Source of the DNA: Niebla homalea
Taxonomy: Eukaryota; Ascomycota; Lecanoromycetes; Lecanorales; Ramalinaceae
Length of the DNA: 64,000 nt
Assembly (NCBI GenBank): GCA_019925105.1
Contig: JAHGAU010000024.1
Coordinates: 62,001-126,000, forward strand
Reading direction: 5' to 3'
Below are positions 26,685 to 38,867 of the stretch, in pieces. Both the position numbers and the translations under genes were made by a program. The notes below the pieces were generated by a model. That model did no database searches. It was not told where the DNA came from and saw only the letters and a program-made list of their open reading frames with translations. The first letter of the stretch is position 1. The number at the start of each line of letters is the position of its first letter.

Positions 26685-28631
26685 TAATAACGTCAGATTT
26701 TTCGATCTTTTTTATAACAATAAGTTTTCCGATATAATTCTTATAATTAAGTATTTTAAGAAATATACCTTTTTCCGGGATATATATATTTTCATTGATC
26801 GATTAAAGGATATTATTTAAATAATAAATTTATAATTATACTTAAAAAATACCGCTTTAAAGTAATATACCGTAAATTTATTAAATGTTAAGAAACAATT
26901 TATTAAATATAATAATGGTTTAATTAAATAAACTTCTTAAATTATTATTAAATTTAAGTTACCTTAATAAGTTAACTTAAATATTTTAATTATTAAAAAG
27001 TATACTATAAATAATATTTTTAAAAATTAAGAGCCCTATAAATATACGTAGATTATTTTACGGGCTATATATATATTAAATTTTAATAATATTTAAAATT
27101 AATTTACGCTTATTTATGACGTGTTAAATTTAGAACTTTAACGGAATTTAAAATTATTAAATATAATTATTATTATTAATAATAAACACCATAAACTTAT
27201 AAATAAATTTAAATATAATTAATAAGTTTACGCTATTAAGTATTATATACCTTTATAAATATAGCCGTAAAATCGTAAAATAAGTATATTATTTTAAGGT
27301 AACCGGAATTTTATAAAAATTTTAAAAGTTAGTCCTTCTTTTTAATTATTAACGTTTTTTTCTTAAACGTATAAATAGAATAAAGCTTACAATATACGCC
27401 CTTAAAAAAAGATAACGGTAATTGCCCTTAACATTGCAGAAAAAAAAATTAACGTTAAATTAAGGAAAATTAAAGCCCTTAAAAAAAGGGTTTAATTTTA
27501 AATATTAAACGCGCCGTATAAAATATAAAGTTAATTAAGCCTTTATACTTAAAAATTAAAAAGAAAGGAATATATTATTTAATAAAAAAGAATTAAAAGG
27601 ATTTTAGGATAATAATAACCCTATTATAAAAAAGGTATATTTTATATATTAATCCCTTATATATTATTAGTATATTAAATACGTATTAAAGTACTTATCG
27701 TAAAATAAACTTTTTACTTATTTTAAATATAATTATTGAAAATCAGAGGAAGTAAACTTAAGCACTCTTAAAACCCTTTTATTAAATTAACTGATTGAAT
27801 TTATTAATAATTAATATACGTAAGCTTAATAAATTAATAATATAATATTTATAATTAATTACGGTAATAAAGAATATATACTTTATAAGTTTTATTTTTA
27901 AAGTATATTAATATATTATAAATAAAGTCCAATTTACCCTTAATTTACCCGTAATAAACTTTTATATAAATAGCGGGTATTTTATTATAATTATTACTTA
28001 TAATATTATATTCTCTTAAATTTAAAATTTAAAATTTAAAATCTAGAGATTATTTTTGTTAATTCCGGTTATAAGCGTTAATAATTTTAAATTAATAATT
28101 TATATTTCTTAAAGGAAAAGAATATAATATTTATTTTGAGAAAAATCTTATTTAAAATCTATTTAATACGTAATATATTTATTATTATTTTAATCGTTAT
28201 TAATATTATAACTTTTAATAAAATAATAATCGATTTCGGTAATTAAAAAATATTATTAATACTTATAAAAATATAAATATTAAAATAATTATCTTTATAA
28301 AAGAAGTAACATAATTATAACTTAAATTAAATCAAAAATATATACCTTATAAATTACTTTAATTAATTTTAAACCCGTTAATTATCTTTTATATAATTTA
28401 TATAAATTTTATTATCGCTTTATTAAATTGATATAATTCTAATATACTCCTTACCGTTACCGATAAGTTCTTTAAATGGGTATTCTTATTCCCCGGTAAT
28501 ATTAAATTTAAAATTAATAATTAAGTAAAATTATTATTAATAAAATTAACGAGATAAAACTAAAGTATTCCCTTAGATATTATATTAAATAAAGATCGTA
28601 AATTTATTTTTATATTTTAAAAATCTATATT
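26685..28631 (+). pseudogene. G1 pol, RT/RNase H region and first half of integrase
   Basis: The 3' part is secure. At about 28330-28360 the frame reads P-Y-K-L-L-x-L-I-L-N-P, matching P-Y-G-L-L-Q-P-I-P of gypsy integrases. At 28450-28497 it reads L-L-T-V-T-D-K-F-F-K-W-V-F-L-F-P-G, matching L-L-T-V-T-D-K-F-S-K. At 28591-28608, in the same frame, N-K-D-R-K-F corresponds to S-D-R-D-R-K-F. These are the zinc-region tail and the first two parts of the catalytic core. The frame is then broken by T2 at 28632 and resumes at 31942. Upstream, 26685-28300 should encode the end of RT and RNase H but was too mutated to read. Stops are TAA or TGA at expected Gln or Trp codons. Confidence 0.7.
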
Positions 28632-28795
28632 TATTACGTGCAAGCAGCGCAGGCACACCATAATAGGCATAGCGCAGGGCTTAAGGCTATATATGCTTGG
28701 CGCGTACCTACATAAATAGCAATACCGTTTATAGTTATAATCCAGGCAGTTATTACTCTACCCTTAATACCTGTATTTCGTCTTTTTCCCTAATA
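28632..28795 (+). repeat. Left LTR of T2
   Basis: It is about 164 bp long and matches 31777-31941 with mainly transition differences. It starts TATTACGTGCAAGC, where TGTTACG is the likely original, and ends CCCTAATA, against CCCTGACA in the right copy. Confidence 0.8.
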
Positions 28796-29270
28796 AATAA
28801 TAGCAATAACTAAGTTTCCATTCTATTTATATCGTTATATATAAGAGGGACCATGGATATACCTTTATTAACTATTTGTTATGCACCAGGTGATGATAAG
28901 TAAATGCACTGTAAAAGTGGGTGGTAAGTGTATGAATGATTATCTATGTAAGTGCTATGTAGGAGTAATATATAGGTACGTATGCCAAGAGTTAAGCCCG
29001 CTATACCTTATTAAGCGTTAATACCCGTAAATTGCTTAACTATGGCCTTTACATATAATAAATATACCAAAAAAGGAAAAATGCTATGCTTACGTAGCGA
29101 CGGCGAAATCGATAGCCTTATAAATAAAAGCGGCTCTGGGGCTAGAAAATAAATATATCCAGCGTTAAGGAGGTTAAAGAAGTAAAAACAATACGTGGTA
29201 ACAGTATATTAAGAGGGTATAATAATTATAAAGTCGAAAAACCAGTTAAAAAACCGTAGTTACCATAATA

Positions 29271-29352
29271 TACCCGGGAAATAATCGTGGATTTAAGTGT
29301 TTTCTAAGAGTTAAATCGCTTAAATCCGTGATGTCCGTAGTTTAGCCGGGTA
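29271..29352 (-). other. Conserved stem-loop overlapping the gag-like stop of TG-B
   Basis: ATCGTGGATTTAAGTG (29284-29299) pairs with CGCTTAAATCCGTGAT (29317-29332) over 16 positions, allowing G:T pairs, around a 17-nt loop. TACCCGG (29271-29277) and CCGGGTA (29346-29352) form an outer 7-bp arm. In element orientation the stop codon of the gag-like frame (29342-29344) lies between the outer and inner arms. It is the best preserved copy in the window of the stem-loop shared with TG-A, T2 and T3. Confidence 0.75.
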
Positions 29353-30600
29353 AATATCCAGAGTTCTTAATGGCCGTAATAACGGTATTATTCTAATACA
29401 GGTTGTTTAATAACTATATATTACCCTTTTCGTTGTAAAAATGGGCTTAATTATTTACCCAATATATACCGACGTATTTATCCTGCAATAAAGGTTTAGT
29501 CTTATTATCAGACTTAAGGGTAGGGTCCATATTATTATTATTATTATGTAGGTGGTAAACCTTTAAAAAATCCGGTACGGGGAGTGCTTTACGAGTAATT
29601 CTATTGACGGGGCGGTATTTATCGCTTTACTTAAACCTACTCTTATTAACCCTGTAATTACTAGTAATTTAACGGGGCTAAGCGTATTTTACGGTTTCTT
29701 TATTATATTAAGGTTTCGTTTTACTATAATATTACTATTACTTATATTAGCCTGGTTACCGTATATAGACGTTATCGATAAGGTCTTTAAGTAAGCCGTT
29801 TACCGGCCTTTATAAGGTATTTTTAAGAGGCCCTTTAAACCAGTTAAAGGCCATTTATATCGACTGTTTTTAAGTATATTGGCCGTTAATACGGTGGTAA
29901 AGTATTATTACTTACCCAATAAAGGCGGTAATACTCGTTTGATTAATTACGTTTTTCTGGGTATACTTTATACACGTTAATTACTTTAAGAGCTAATTCT
30001 CTAGGGTATTAAAGCGTTTTTTAAGTTTAAAATTAAAAAGAGTTAAAAAAATAACTTATTAAAGCATTTTACGGGTAATAAAATAAAGCTTAAATATTTA
30101 TTAATTATAAGCCTTTTTTAAGAAATTCTTATTATTTTTAAGAAAATATATAATAATATTTTTAAGGATTAAAGATAATAATTTAATTAAGTTAATAGTA
30201 AAGAATTTATTAATAAATTTATAAATATTACCGGTATTGTTAAAGTGGCCGACTTCTTTAATACGTTAGCGGTTTATCTTAAAAGTTTATATAATATATA
30301 AGGTCTAAGAAACTTATTAAGGGCCATATATTTCTAAGGTATACGGTATATCTTTCTTTCTTTCTGGATTAAGTGGTTTATTAATTAAGTAAAATTCGTA
30401 TTATTATTATTATTATATTAATAACTCTTAACGGGTCTTAAAAGTATTTATACGGTTTATTAAGGATTTAACGTTATTAATAAAAAACTATTAACTCGTT
30501 ATTAAGGTTCGAATTACTTCGGTAAGGGAGGAAAGGTTTTATTGTTACGGCGATAACCATAATGCCGGAACTATTAAAATTAAAGTTAAAAGAGAGCCTT
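29342..30600 (-). pseudogene. Gag-like frame of TG-B
   Basis: The C-terminal part is the clearest frame of the element. From about 29750 down to the stop at 29342-29344 one minus-strand frame runs with only RIP-type stops and includes R-K-A-L-P-V-P-D-F-L-K-V, a run of five Asn, M-D-P-T-L-K-S, K-P-L-L-Q-D-K-Y-V-G-I-Y-W and the end S-G-Y-L-P-G. Upstream, near 30290-30560, a frame gives F-I-N-N-V-K-S-L-I-N-R-I-N-T-F-K-T-R and N-P-E-R-K-K-D-I-P-Y-T-L-E-I, with helical charged composition. Total length would be about 400 residues, normal for a gypsy Gag. I found no CCHC knuckle. The Gag assignment is inferred from layout and size; I do not recognise a named domain. Confidence 0.5.
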
Positions 30601-31498
30601 TCTTATGTATCCTTAGTATTATAAAAATTAAGTAATAAATAGAATTAATGATTTATCGAATAATTAATAAAGGGATTAACGTTAAGTAAGCGATACTATA
30701 CTTAATACTTTAGTAAAAGAACTGGAAGGCAGGGGTATAATAATCGAGAGCTTTATATTAATTACTAAATAAAAGAACTCGTGCTATTATTACCATTTGT
30801 TATGCACCAGGTAGTGATAAGTAAATACACTGTAAAAGTGGGTGGTAAGTGTATAAATAATCATCTATGTAAGTACTATGCAGGAGTAATATGTAGGTAC
30901 GCATGCCAAGCGCCAAGCCCGCTATACCTTATTAAGCGTTAGTGCCCGCAAATTGCTTGGCTATGGCCTTTGCACATAACACTATTATTACCGATACTGG
31001 TAGATTATAGTACGTAAAGTACCTAACTTAATAAATTATTAACTTTTAGGTACCCTTTAGTTAACGGACTATATACTATGCGTAAATTTATACCTAAAGT
31101 AATAACCTAGTAAATAATTCGTTCTCCTATAGTAACTCTTTACTTTTAAAGACCTATGGATATAATAGTTAATTATTAACCTTACCTCCGGATATTTAAT
31201 ATTTATAGTGAATAACAAAGATTTCTTATTTATAAAGATTGATAGGGACGTAAGCTGTAGGTAAATGATAGACAGATAAGGATACTTTAAAATTTATATA
31301 CCATAGGGTCGGCATAAGGACCTTTCACAACACGTATATGTTTCATGGTTAGTATAAAGACTATATAGGGAGTATATACCACCGCAACGGTAAGAATAAG
31401 TTATTATTTAGTCCACAGTATATAATACTCACGGCTTAACTAGTTAATTAATAAAAGCAAAAGCATAGATACAAGTAAGGGTAATAAGGATATATATT

Positions 31499-31581
31499 TA
31501 CCCGGTAAAACCACGGAGATCACGTTTTTAAACGATTTAGTTTAAATTTAATCGCTTAAAATCTACGACTATTTCCCGGGT
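31499..31581 (+). other. Conserved stem-loop of T2
   Basis: Outer arms ACCCGG and CCCGGGT enclose CACGTTTTTAAACGATT and AATCGCTTAAAATCTACG, which pair imperfectly. The element-internal position, 196 nt before the right LTR, and the words AATCGCTTAAA and CCGG match the stem-loops of TG-B and T3, although the surrounding sequence is different. Confidence 0.6.
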
Positions 31582-31776
31582 TACGGTCCCGTTCGGTTCT
31601 CGTCAACTTTACCGTCTACCTTACCTTACTCCTCAACAACCATATATATAAATAACGTTATTTACGTACTTAGGGCTTATTCTAGGTTACCTCTACCACT
31701 AAAAGTATTAAAAATAATAACATTATATGATAAATATTGCAACGTAAGCGTCGGCGTTTTCTTTTTTATGGGTACT

Positions 31777-31941
31777 TATTACGTATAAGCAGCATAAACA
31801 CACCATAATAAGCATAACGCAAAGGCTTAAGGCTATATATGCTCAATGCGCACCTATATAAGTAGTAACACCGTCCATAGTTGCAATCCAGGCAGTTACC
31901 ACTCCACCCTTAATACCTGCATTTCGTCTTTTTCCCTGACA
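31777..31941 (+). repeat. Right LTR of T2
   Basis: It is 165 bp long, starts TATTACGTATAAGC and ends CCCTGACA, then the duplicated ATATT. It ends inside the integrase gene of G1, which resumes at once. Confidence 0.8.
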
Positions 31942-32330
31942 ATATTTAAAGAAATAGATACTTATAATTTACGTTTAACGTATATTATCCTTAAATTAAT
32001 AATTAATATAAACGGATTAATTAAACGGTTAAAATTATATTATAATACTTTATAATTACGTATTCGGATTACAGTTAAATAAATATTACTTTATATATTT
32101 AAGGTATTTTAAATAATTTAAAATTAATATTAATTAAATTTATTTTAAATAAATCTACTATAATATAAATATCTATAACCCCTTAAACCTTTTAATAACC
32201 TTTTAAATTTTTAAATATCATATATTCTAACTAAAGAACCGTAAAAAAGTATAAAACGCGTTAGAATTTACGTAAATAATAGTTAAATTCCGGTATAATT
32301 AAAATTATGAATTAATTTAATTTAATATTA
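31942..32330 (+). pseudogene. G1 integrase, second half after T2
   Basis: At 31977-32040 the plus-strand frame reads N-V-Y-Y-P-x-I-N-N-x-Y-K-R-I-N-x-T-V-K-I, where x is TAA. It matches T-A-Y-H-P-Q-T-D-G-Q-S-E-R-T-N-Q-T-V-E of gypsy integrases, which carries the last catalytic Glu. The changes are those RIP makes (H to Y, Q to stop, D and G to N, E to K). Joined to 28631 across T2, this continues the core that ends near D-R-K-F. The rest, to the L2 insertion at 32331, is unreadable. The integrase is therefore interrupted by a nested element and also killed by point mutations. Confidence 0.75.
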
Positions 32331-35300
32331 TTGATTGATTGATTGATTTATACTACGGGTTTAGTTAAGCTAATTCCGGCGTTCCTTAATACGCGGCCTT
32401 TTAACCTTATTAATAACCGTAAAAACCTAATACTTATAACGTTAAAGTAAAAACCGGTATCTACCAGGCTTTTACCCTTTATCCTTTAAAATAAAAGATA
32501 TTAACGGCCGTTTAAAAAGTAGTAATTTATTTATATACTTCCTATATTCTAACTCCCCTAAGAAAATCCGTAATATTATAACCGTATCCTTATAAAGGTT
32601 ATTTTTAAACTTATTACTTTTCCGCTCTTTTATATATTTATATTACTTTAATTTTATATAATATTTTTAAATGTTTTTATTAATATTTATACGCTTAATA
32701 TATACCCCTTTTATATTATTATTATTATTAACTTTTTTAAGGACTTTTAATAAGCGTTTATTATTATATTTTTATAATTATAAAAGATACTTTCCGGTTT
32801 ATATAATTAATATAGTTGGTTTCCGCTCCTTTTTTTCTTCCTTAACCGGTAACGGGCTTTTTTTATAAGGTCTTCAATAACCTCGTTTATTTTTATAATA
32901 AGGCTAAATTATAATAATAATCCGGTAAATATTATAAACTTAATAATTACCCGGATACTTCGCTTTATAAATAATATTTAACGGTAATTCTAAGTATTAA
33001 CTTTTATAATAAATCTTAATTTAATTTTTATAAATAAAGGATAAAAAATAAGGACGTATATAGTATTTTACTTCCTTTATTTATATTTATATTTAATATT
33101 TATCCGACCCTTAATATATATAATAAATAGGAAATAAATTAAATTATTTTTACCCGTTTAGAGTTAAATTATTAATACGTTATTACCCTTTTTTATAATA
33201 TTATAACGGCGGAGATATTTATTAATAATCTTTTTATTATTAAAAGCTAAATAATAATAACCCTAAAATATAAAGTCTTTATACCTCCGTTAACGCTTAA
33301 TTTATTTTATTATAACTTATAAAGTAATCGCTATAATTTTTACTTTTTAAATCCTTTTAATCTCGCTTTTTTTTACGTTTAATAAGAATTTATATCCGCT
33401 TAAGTTAACCTTTAAGATATTAATAAAGTTAACCTTTTTCTTTATTTATTTTTACTTTATCTTAATAAAAAAAAAGATAAATATTTTTAATTTATTTTTT
33501 TAACTTTAAGCTTATTAAGATTCTGGCGGATTTATCCGTTTCCTATTATTATAGTTAAGTATATATATCTTTTGAACCTTATTTAAGCGATTATTTAATT
33601 TAATAAGATTTTAATTAACGGTATAAAAACCTTAAACTTTAATATTAAGATAAAAGTTATTTTATAAATACCGTTAATTACTCTTAAATATTAATTCTGG
33701 ACTTTCTATAATATTTAAATAGGCTCTTTCTTATATCCCGGAATACCCTTAAATATATATTAAATAACTATAACGTATATTATAATTAATTTTATTATAA
33801 TTTAATAAATAATCCGGGCTTTTTATAACGTAGTTTTTTATATCGATATAATAAAATAAATAAAGCCTTTTTCTTATAAAGTTATTTTCTTTTAAATTTT
33901 TCTTATATAATCCTTTTAATTAAGCTTCTTATTTATTTAAAGGTTAAGGACTTTAATACTGGTATCCGGCTTTATTATAACTTTACTTAAGTTTATTATA
34001 ACTATTATATCGTATAACCTTAAGCTTTTAATTATATAAATAAATTTATATTTATATAACGTAAATTGGGCCTTATAGATTTTTACTTATTAAAGATAGA
34101 CTTTATAGGTTTATTTTAATTTTAAATAGTTTATATATATAAAAGTACTATAAATTAAAAGGTAAATATTATTAATAAAGTTTTTAACTTAAACCTTTTA
34201 TTTTAACTTAATAAGCTTTTTAATTAATAGATTATTAAAAAATAAAAATAATATAAAAAAAATAAATAATCCTTAAAGAATCCCCGTTATAACGGACTTT
34301 ATTAAGCTTATTTTTTATCCTAGGTTAATCGATATAACTTAATTATTTAAAAAACTTTTTATTTATTTAATTAAGAAAAGTAATATCCTTTTTTTCCTTA
34401 AGTTATATAATAACTTTTAATAATTTACCTTATTAAAGGTACTTATAATATTAAGAAAAAGAAGATTTATAATATATTTCTTCCCGTAATTTTATATTAT
34501 ATATACGCCGTCGATTAATTTTTTAAGGGTTATTTTTATTAATTAATTTCTTTTTTATTTTATTTTAATCGGGGAAAAGTCTATAATTCTTTATATAATC
34601 ATTAAGGATTTTCGTTATTACCGTTTTTAAGGCCTTTTTTAACGTATATAAAAATATAATAGGTTTATAAGACTTTACCTTAAAGTAATCTAGCTTAATA
34701 AGCTTTTTAAGGATAATCGTTTTTACCTTTTTAAATTTACGTAAGTAATAATTAACGTTAAGATATATTTAAAAAAAAAAAAATAAAACCCTTTTTAAAA
34801 AATAAGGTTATTATTATTAAGAATTTATTAAGAATCCTATTTAATCCCGGGGCTTTATCCTTCTTCGGTTTATTAATCGTTTTAATTATTATATCTTATA
34901 TTATTACCTTATTTATTAATACGGGATTAAGGTATAAAGTATTGTTAATATCGTTTAAATTAATTTCTGGCGGAAAAGGGAAAAATACTTTTTTAAGGAC
35001 CTTAATCTTACCGTTAAAAATATTAATTAATATATTATTAAGTCTTTTAAGGGACGGGAATTTAAGGATAAACTTTAATTTTTTATTTTATTCTTTATTA
35101 TACTTTATTAACTTTTAAATATTATAAAATAAGACTATTAAGTTATATACCGTAAATTAAAAATATATTTACTTAACCTTCTTAATAATCCTTTCTTTTT
35201 CCTTTTAAATAACCCTTAATTAATTAAATATTTCCTGGTTTTTATACTTAAAAGCTTATTTAATTAACCTTTTTACCTTTATAATTGCGGTTATATATTT

Positions 35301-38164
35301 TTTATTTTAATAAATTTTAACTCTTTAAGAGGGTTTTATTATTAAAATAGTTTTATTAATTACTTTATTTAATACCTTTATTATTTACTTTATAAAGAAA
35401 TTAATCCGGTCTTTATTATTTAATTAAGGGAGGTCCGTAAATTATATTATTATTTCCTTTATTTTTATATAAACTTTTATTTTTTAATTATTTTTTATAT
35501 TTTCCTTACTAATAATAATATAATCGTATTAACGGTTTAATTTAAGGTTATTTATATTGGTATATAATTTAAGTTATATTTTAAGTCCTTTCGTAATTTA
35601 TATATTATAACCGTATTAATAACCCTTTCCGTATTAAAAATTAAATTAATTATCGTTTTAAATTTATAACTTTTTTACGTAATAATTTTTTATAATATTA
35701 ATAATAAGAAATTAACTTAAATAATAACTATTAATAAATTATTTAATTTAATGTAATTTATCGTATACCTTTCTTTATTTTATATATAATAATATAGGTT
35801 AAAGTTTTTAAATAATATATATTTATTTAAAATAATTAAAACCTTTTTAAGTAATAATATTATAAAAAATTCTTTTTTATTAACTGGTAACAGGTTATAT
35901 ACGTTATAAATATTAAGGTCGCCTTTTAAGTCCCCTTCCTTTATAATATAAAATATATAAAGGTTTCTATTATAATAAATAATATCTTAATTATTTACGT
36001 TAAACCGTTTATTTATAAAGAAATATATTTTGGTTATCTTATTCCTTTTAAAGGTTAAATAAAACCCCTCTTTTAAGTTAATAAATAAATATATATATAA
36101 GTTATATAATAATTCCTATATTATTATAACGTTAATATTCTTAATTTTTTTAGACTTAAATATTAATATTATAACTTTTATTTTTTTATTATAAACGTTA
36201 TATTATATTACTCTTAAAAACGTTAATATATTATATATTAACCTTTATAAGGACTCCTTTTTTATACTTATTTAAGTTACGGACTTTTTATTAAAGTTAA
36301 ACGTTTTTTAACCTAATATTTTCCCGGCTATTATTAAAGATATAAGACGGCTAACCCTTAAGGTCGGGATTATAAAGAGTTTTCTTTTTTTTTTACCGTT
36401 ATTTACCCTTTATTATTTAATTAATTAAGTTTATATTTTAAAATTATTTTTAATTAACCTATTAAACCAGTTTTATACGTATTATATCGTTGGATTTTCA
36501 CGGTTATCCAGGTTTCCTTACGTTTAATCTCCTTAGCTTTTATTATATACTTAAAATCCTATATTTAAGAATCCCTCCTTATTATATATAATATATTTAA
36601 ATATATTCTTTATAAGTTTTTTAATTATTAACTTTATATACTTATAAATATTATAGCCTTTAACGTAAACCGTATATTTTATAATATTAAGGTATTTTAT
36701 AATAATATATTTATAACTTTAATACTTAAAATATTAATAAATATTAATTACTTTATCTTATAATTAAATTATTTTAAGAAATCCCCTTTTAATAATCTTT
36801 TTATTTAAGACGTTATTATATATTTTTATTAATATTATACTTAATATAATAATAAAATACCTTTTTATGTATTTTAAAGAGTTAAATTTCCTTATTATTA
36901 ATAAAAGCTTATAATTAATAATCTTAAATTTTAAATAAAAAATTATATTTTCCCTTTTTATATTCTTTAATATAATTTTTCTTTTAGTTTCTTTAAAACG
37001 TAATAAATATATTTTATTTATTATAACGGTAAACGATTACCTTAAAACCTTAATTAACTTATATTTTCCCTTATTAATTTAAGTTTTAGACTTTTTTAAG
37101 CTTTTTTTTACCTTTAAAAACGTTATATTAAGGAGGATATTTTTACTTTATAATTTACGTATTATAATAATTTATTCTATTAATAATTCTATTATTACTT
37201 TAAAAGCCTTTATTAACTATAACGGGTTTACCTTTATTACCGTATTCCTTTTTTTATTATTAAATAGGCAGACCGTTATTATCTTTACCTTTTTTAATAC
37301 GGCCGCCTTCTCCTCCGTTATCCCTTTATTCTTTATTGCGGGTACCCTTTTTATTACTTTCGTTATTTAGCTTTTTCTCGTTTAAAAGGTTGCCGTTTTT
37401 ATATTTTCGCCTTATATATTTAACCTTAAACCGCTATCTTTACCTTTTATTAACGTTTTCGCTTCCGCCTTTTAAAAGCTTTATAAGCGCTCCGCCCTTT
37501 TTAAATTTTATTTTTATTTTTATATAAAAGTTCTTTACGCTTTTTAATTTAATCTATAATATTAATTAGGTTTTTAATATAATATCCTTTTATTTTATTA
37601 TAAGGAATCCTTTTAAGGCTTTTACCGTTTTTTTTTTACCGCCCTTTTATTTTTTTTTACCAGGCAATATATTATTTCCGTTTTTTATTTTTAATCTTTT
37701 AAAGTTCTATCCTTTTTATTAACTTTATTTCCCTTTTATATACCCTTAATAATACTTTTACTGCGATCTTTTTACCTTTTTCCCCCGCTTATACTTTTCA
37801 TTATTAATACCGTACCGGCCTTTTTACCCCCTTATTTACCTATTACCTCCATATTATTATTACGCGTTTTACGCGTTTTAATACGCGTATTCTATTAACC
37901 TTAATTTCCTTATTTATTTTAAGCGTTATCCGGTTTATTATTATTATATTACCCGTATGTATCGTTACCGTTTTTATTAATATAGGTTACTTACCCGTTT
38001 ACCACCTTATTCTTAACCACTACGTTACTTCCATTTATCGTACTTGATATACTCCCCTTACTATCGTTAGAGCTATATATATACGCATCGTTTTAGACCT
38101 CTAAGGTCCCTTTGTTCGTCGCCATCTCCAAGTTTCTTAAGGGTATTTCCAAATATAATATTTC
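32331..38164 (-). mobile_element. Full-length LINE L2 (Tad1-type), RIPed
   Basis: This 5834-bp element lies on the minus strand with (GATT)n at its left end (32331-32349), the complement of the AATC tail, and the 13-bp duplication TAATTTAATATTA on both sides (32318-32330, 38165-38177). The ORF1 start is the complement of CAT at 38123-38125, with the same first codons as L1. The complement of the reverse-transcriptase D-D block lies near 34150-34190. A 5' UTR of about 40 bp precedes the ATG and differs from that of L1 and L3. Open frames at 32671-32868 and 37336-37527 on the plus strand are antisense by-products. Confidence 0.9.
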
Positions 38165-38177
38165 TAATTTAATATTA

Positions 38178-38867
38178 ATAATTTAATTTATTTAAAATTT
38201 TATTATAGATATAATATTCCCGGTATTAAAAGTTATAAGCTATGTTAATAATATACTAAACCTTTTATTATTATTAAGAAAATTAATTATTTAATATATA
38301 AGTTTAAATTACCCGTTAATATAAAGATAATACCGGTTATTTAAATTAATATACTTAAGTTAATTAATAACTTAATAAAAGACCCTTTTAATTAACAACT
38401 TAATTATAACGTACCGCCTACTTTTAAAGTTAATTCCGAGAATAAAGAAGAATATATTATTAAAAGAATTATTCATAAAAAAAGAGATAATAAATACTTA
38501 ATTAAATAAGTTACTTAAGGTATAAAATATAATAGTAAGCTTCCGTTATTAAAGTTATACCTAAACTTATTACGTAAATTTTATATTACGTATCTTAAAT
38601 TTAATAATATCGTTGTTATTTACCGTAATAAACCTTATATTACTTTATTATCGGCGTTTATTAAAATAATACCCTTATTATTTATCGGTACTCCTTACCC
38701 GTTTTATTTTAAACGTAATCGCGGCCGCCCCCGTAAAATTAAGTAAAACTTTAATATAAAAGTATAGGATATAAAGAGTATAACGTATTATTAGGCATTA
38801 ATATTTATATTAATATATTAAGGTAAATATTACTATAGGTAATAACTTTTTTTCTTTTAATAGTATT
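38178..38867 (+). pseudogene. G1 pol C-terminus with AT-hook-like motif
   Basis: This is the last internal part of G1 before its 3' LTR. A plus-strand frame at 38711-38746 reads K-R-N-R-G-R-P-R-K-I-K then TAA. R-G-R-P-R-K (38720-38737) is a perfect AT-hook core, encoded by an unmutated G+C-rich patch (CGCGGCCGCCCCCG). AT-hooks bind the minor groove of A+T-rich DNA and could direct integration or bind cDNA; this role is an inference. The stop at 38744 may be the native end, since the 3' LTR begins about 120 bp later. Confidence 0.5.

Larger units (their letters stand above)
28877..30981 (-). mobile_element. Gag-only LTR retroelement TG-B
   Basis: This 2105-bp element has two 184-bp LTRs (28877-29060 and 30798-30981), TG...CA ends and the duplication CTATT (28872-28876, 30982-30986). 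It is the reverse-oriented relative of TG-A; the internal parts align along their length. In element orientation the 5' LTR is the right one, followed by the likely primer-binding site TGGTAATAATAGCACGAGTT (complement of 30776-30795), which is nearly identical in TG-A. A gag-like frame fills the interior, followed by a long stem-loop (29271-29352) and 210 nt further on the 3' LTR. No protease, reverse transcriptase or integrase fits in it. It lies within T2, within G1, within X1. RIP here is mild. Confidence 0.85.
28632..31941 (+). mobile_element. Small LTR retroelement T2, carrying TG-B
   Basis: Terminal direct repeats at 28632-28795 and 31777-31941 (164-165 bp) are flanked by the 5-bp duplication ATATT (28627-28631, 31942-31946). 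The LTR starts T(A/G)TTACGTGCAAGCAG and ends CCCTGACA. It is inserted into the integrase gene of G1 and itself holds TG-B with its own duplication, leaving only about 1.2 kb of its own sequence. No coding frame was recognised in it, so it looks like a TRIM-type, non-coding LTR element. AATAATAGCAATAAC after the left LTR resembles a RIPed primer-binding site. A stem-loop at 31499-31581 precedes the right LTR by 196 nt. It keeps many CpA and TpG, so it is less RIPed than G1. Confidence 0.8.

Noticed and set aside
31846..32055. 69-codon plus-strand open frame
   Set aside because: It starts in the right LTR of T2 and runs out of frame through the G1 integrase, whose true frame is a different one with RIP stops.
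32671..32868. 65-codon plus-strand open frame
   Set aside because: Antisense to LINE L2, with composition set by base bias.
37336..37527. 63-codon plus-strand open frame
   Set aside because: Antisense to ORF1 of LINE L2.
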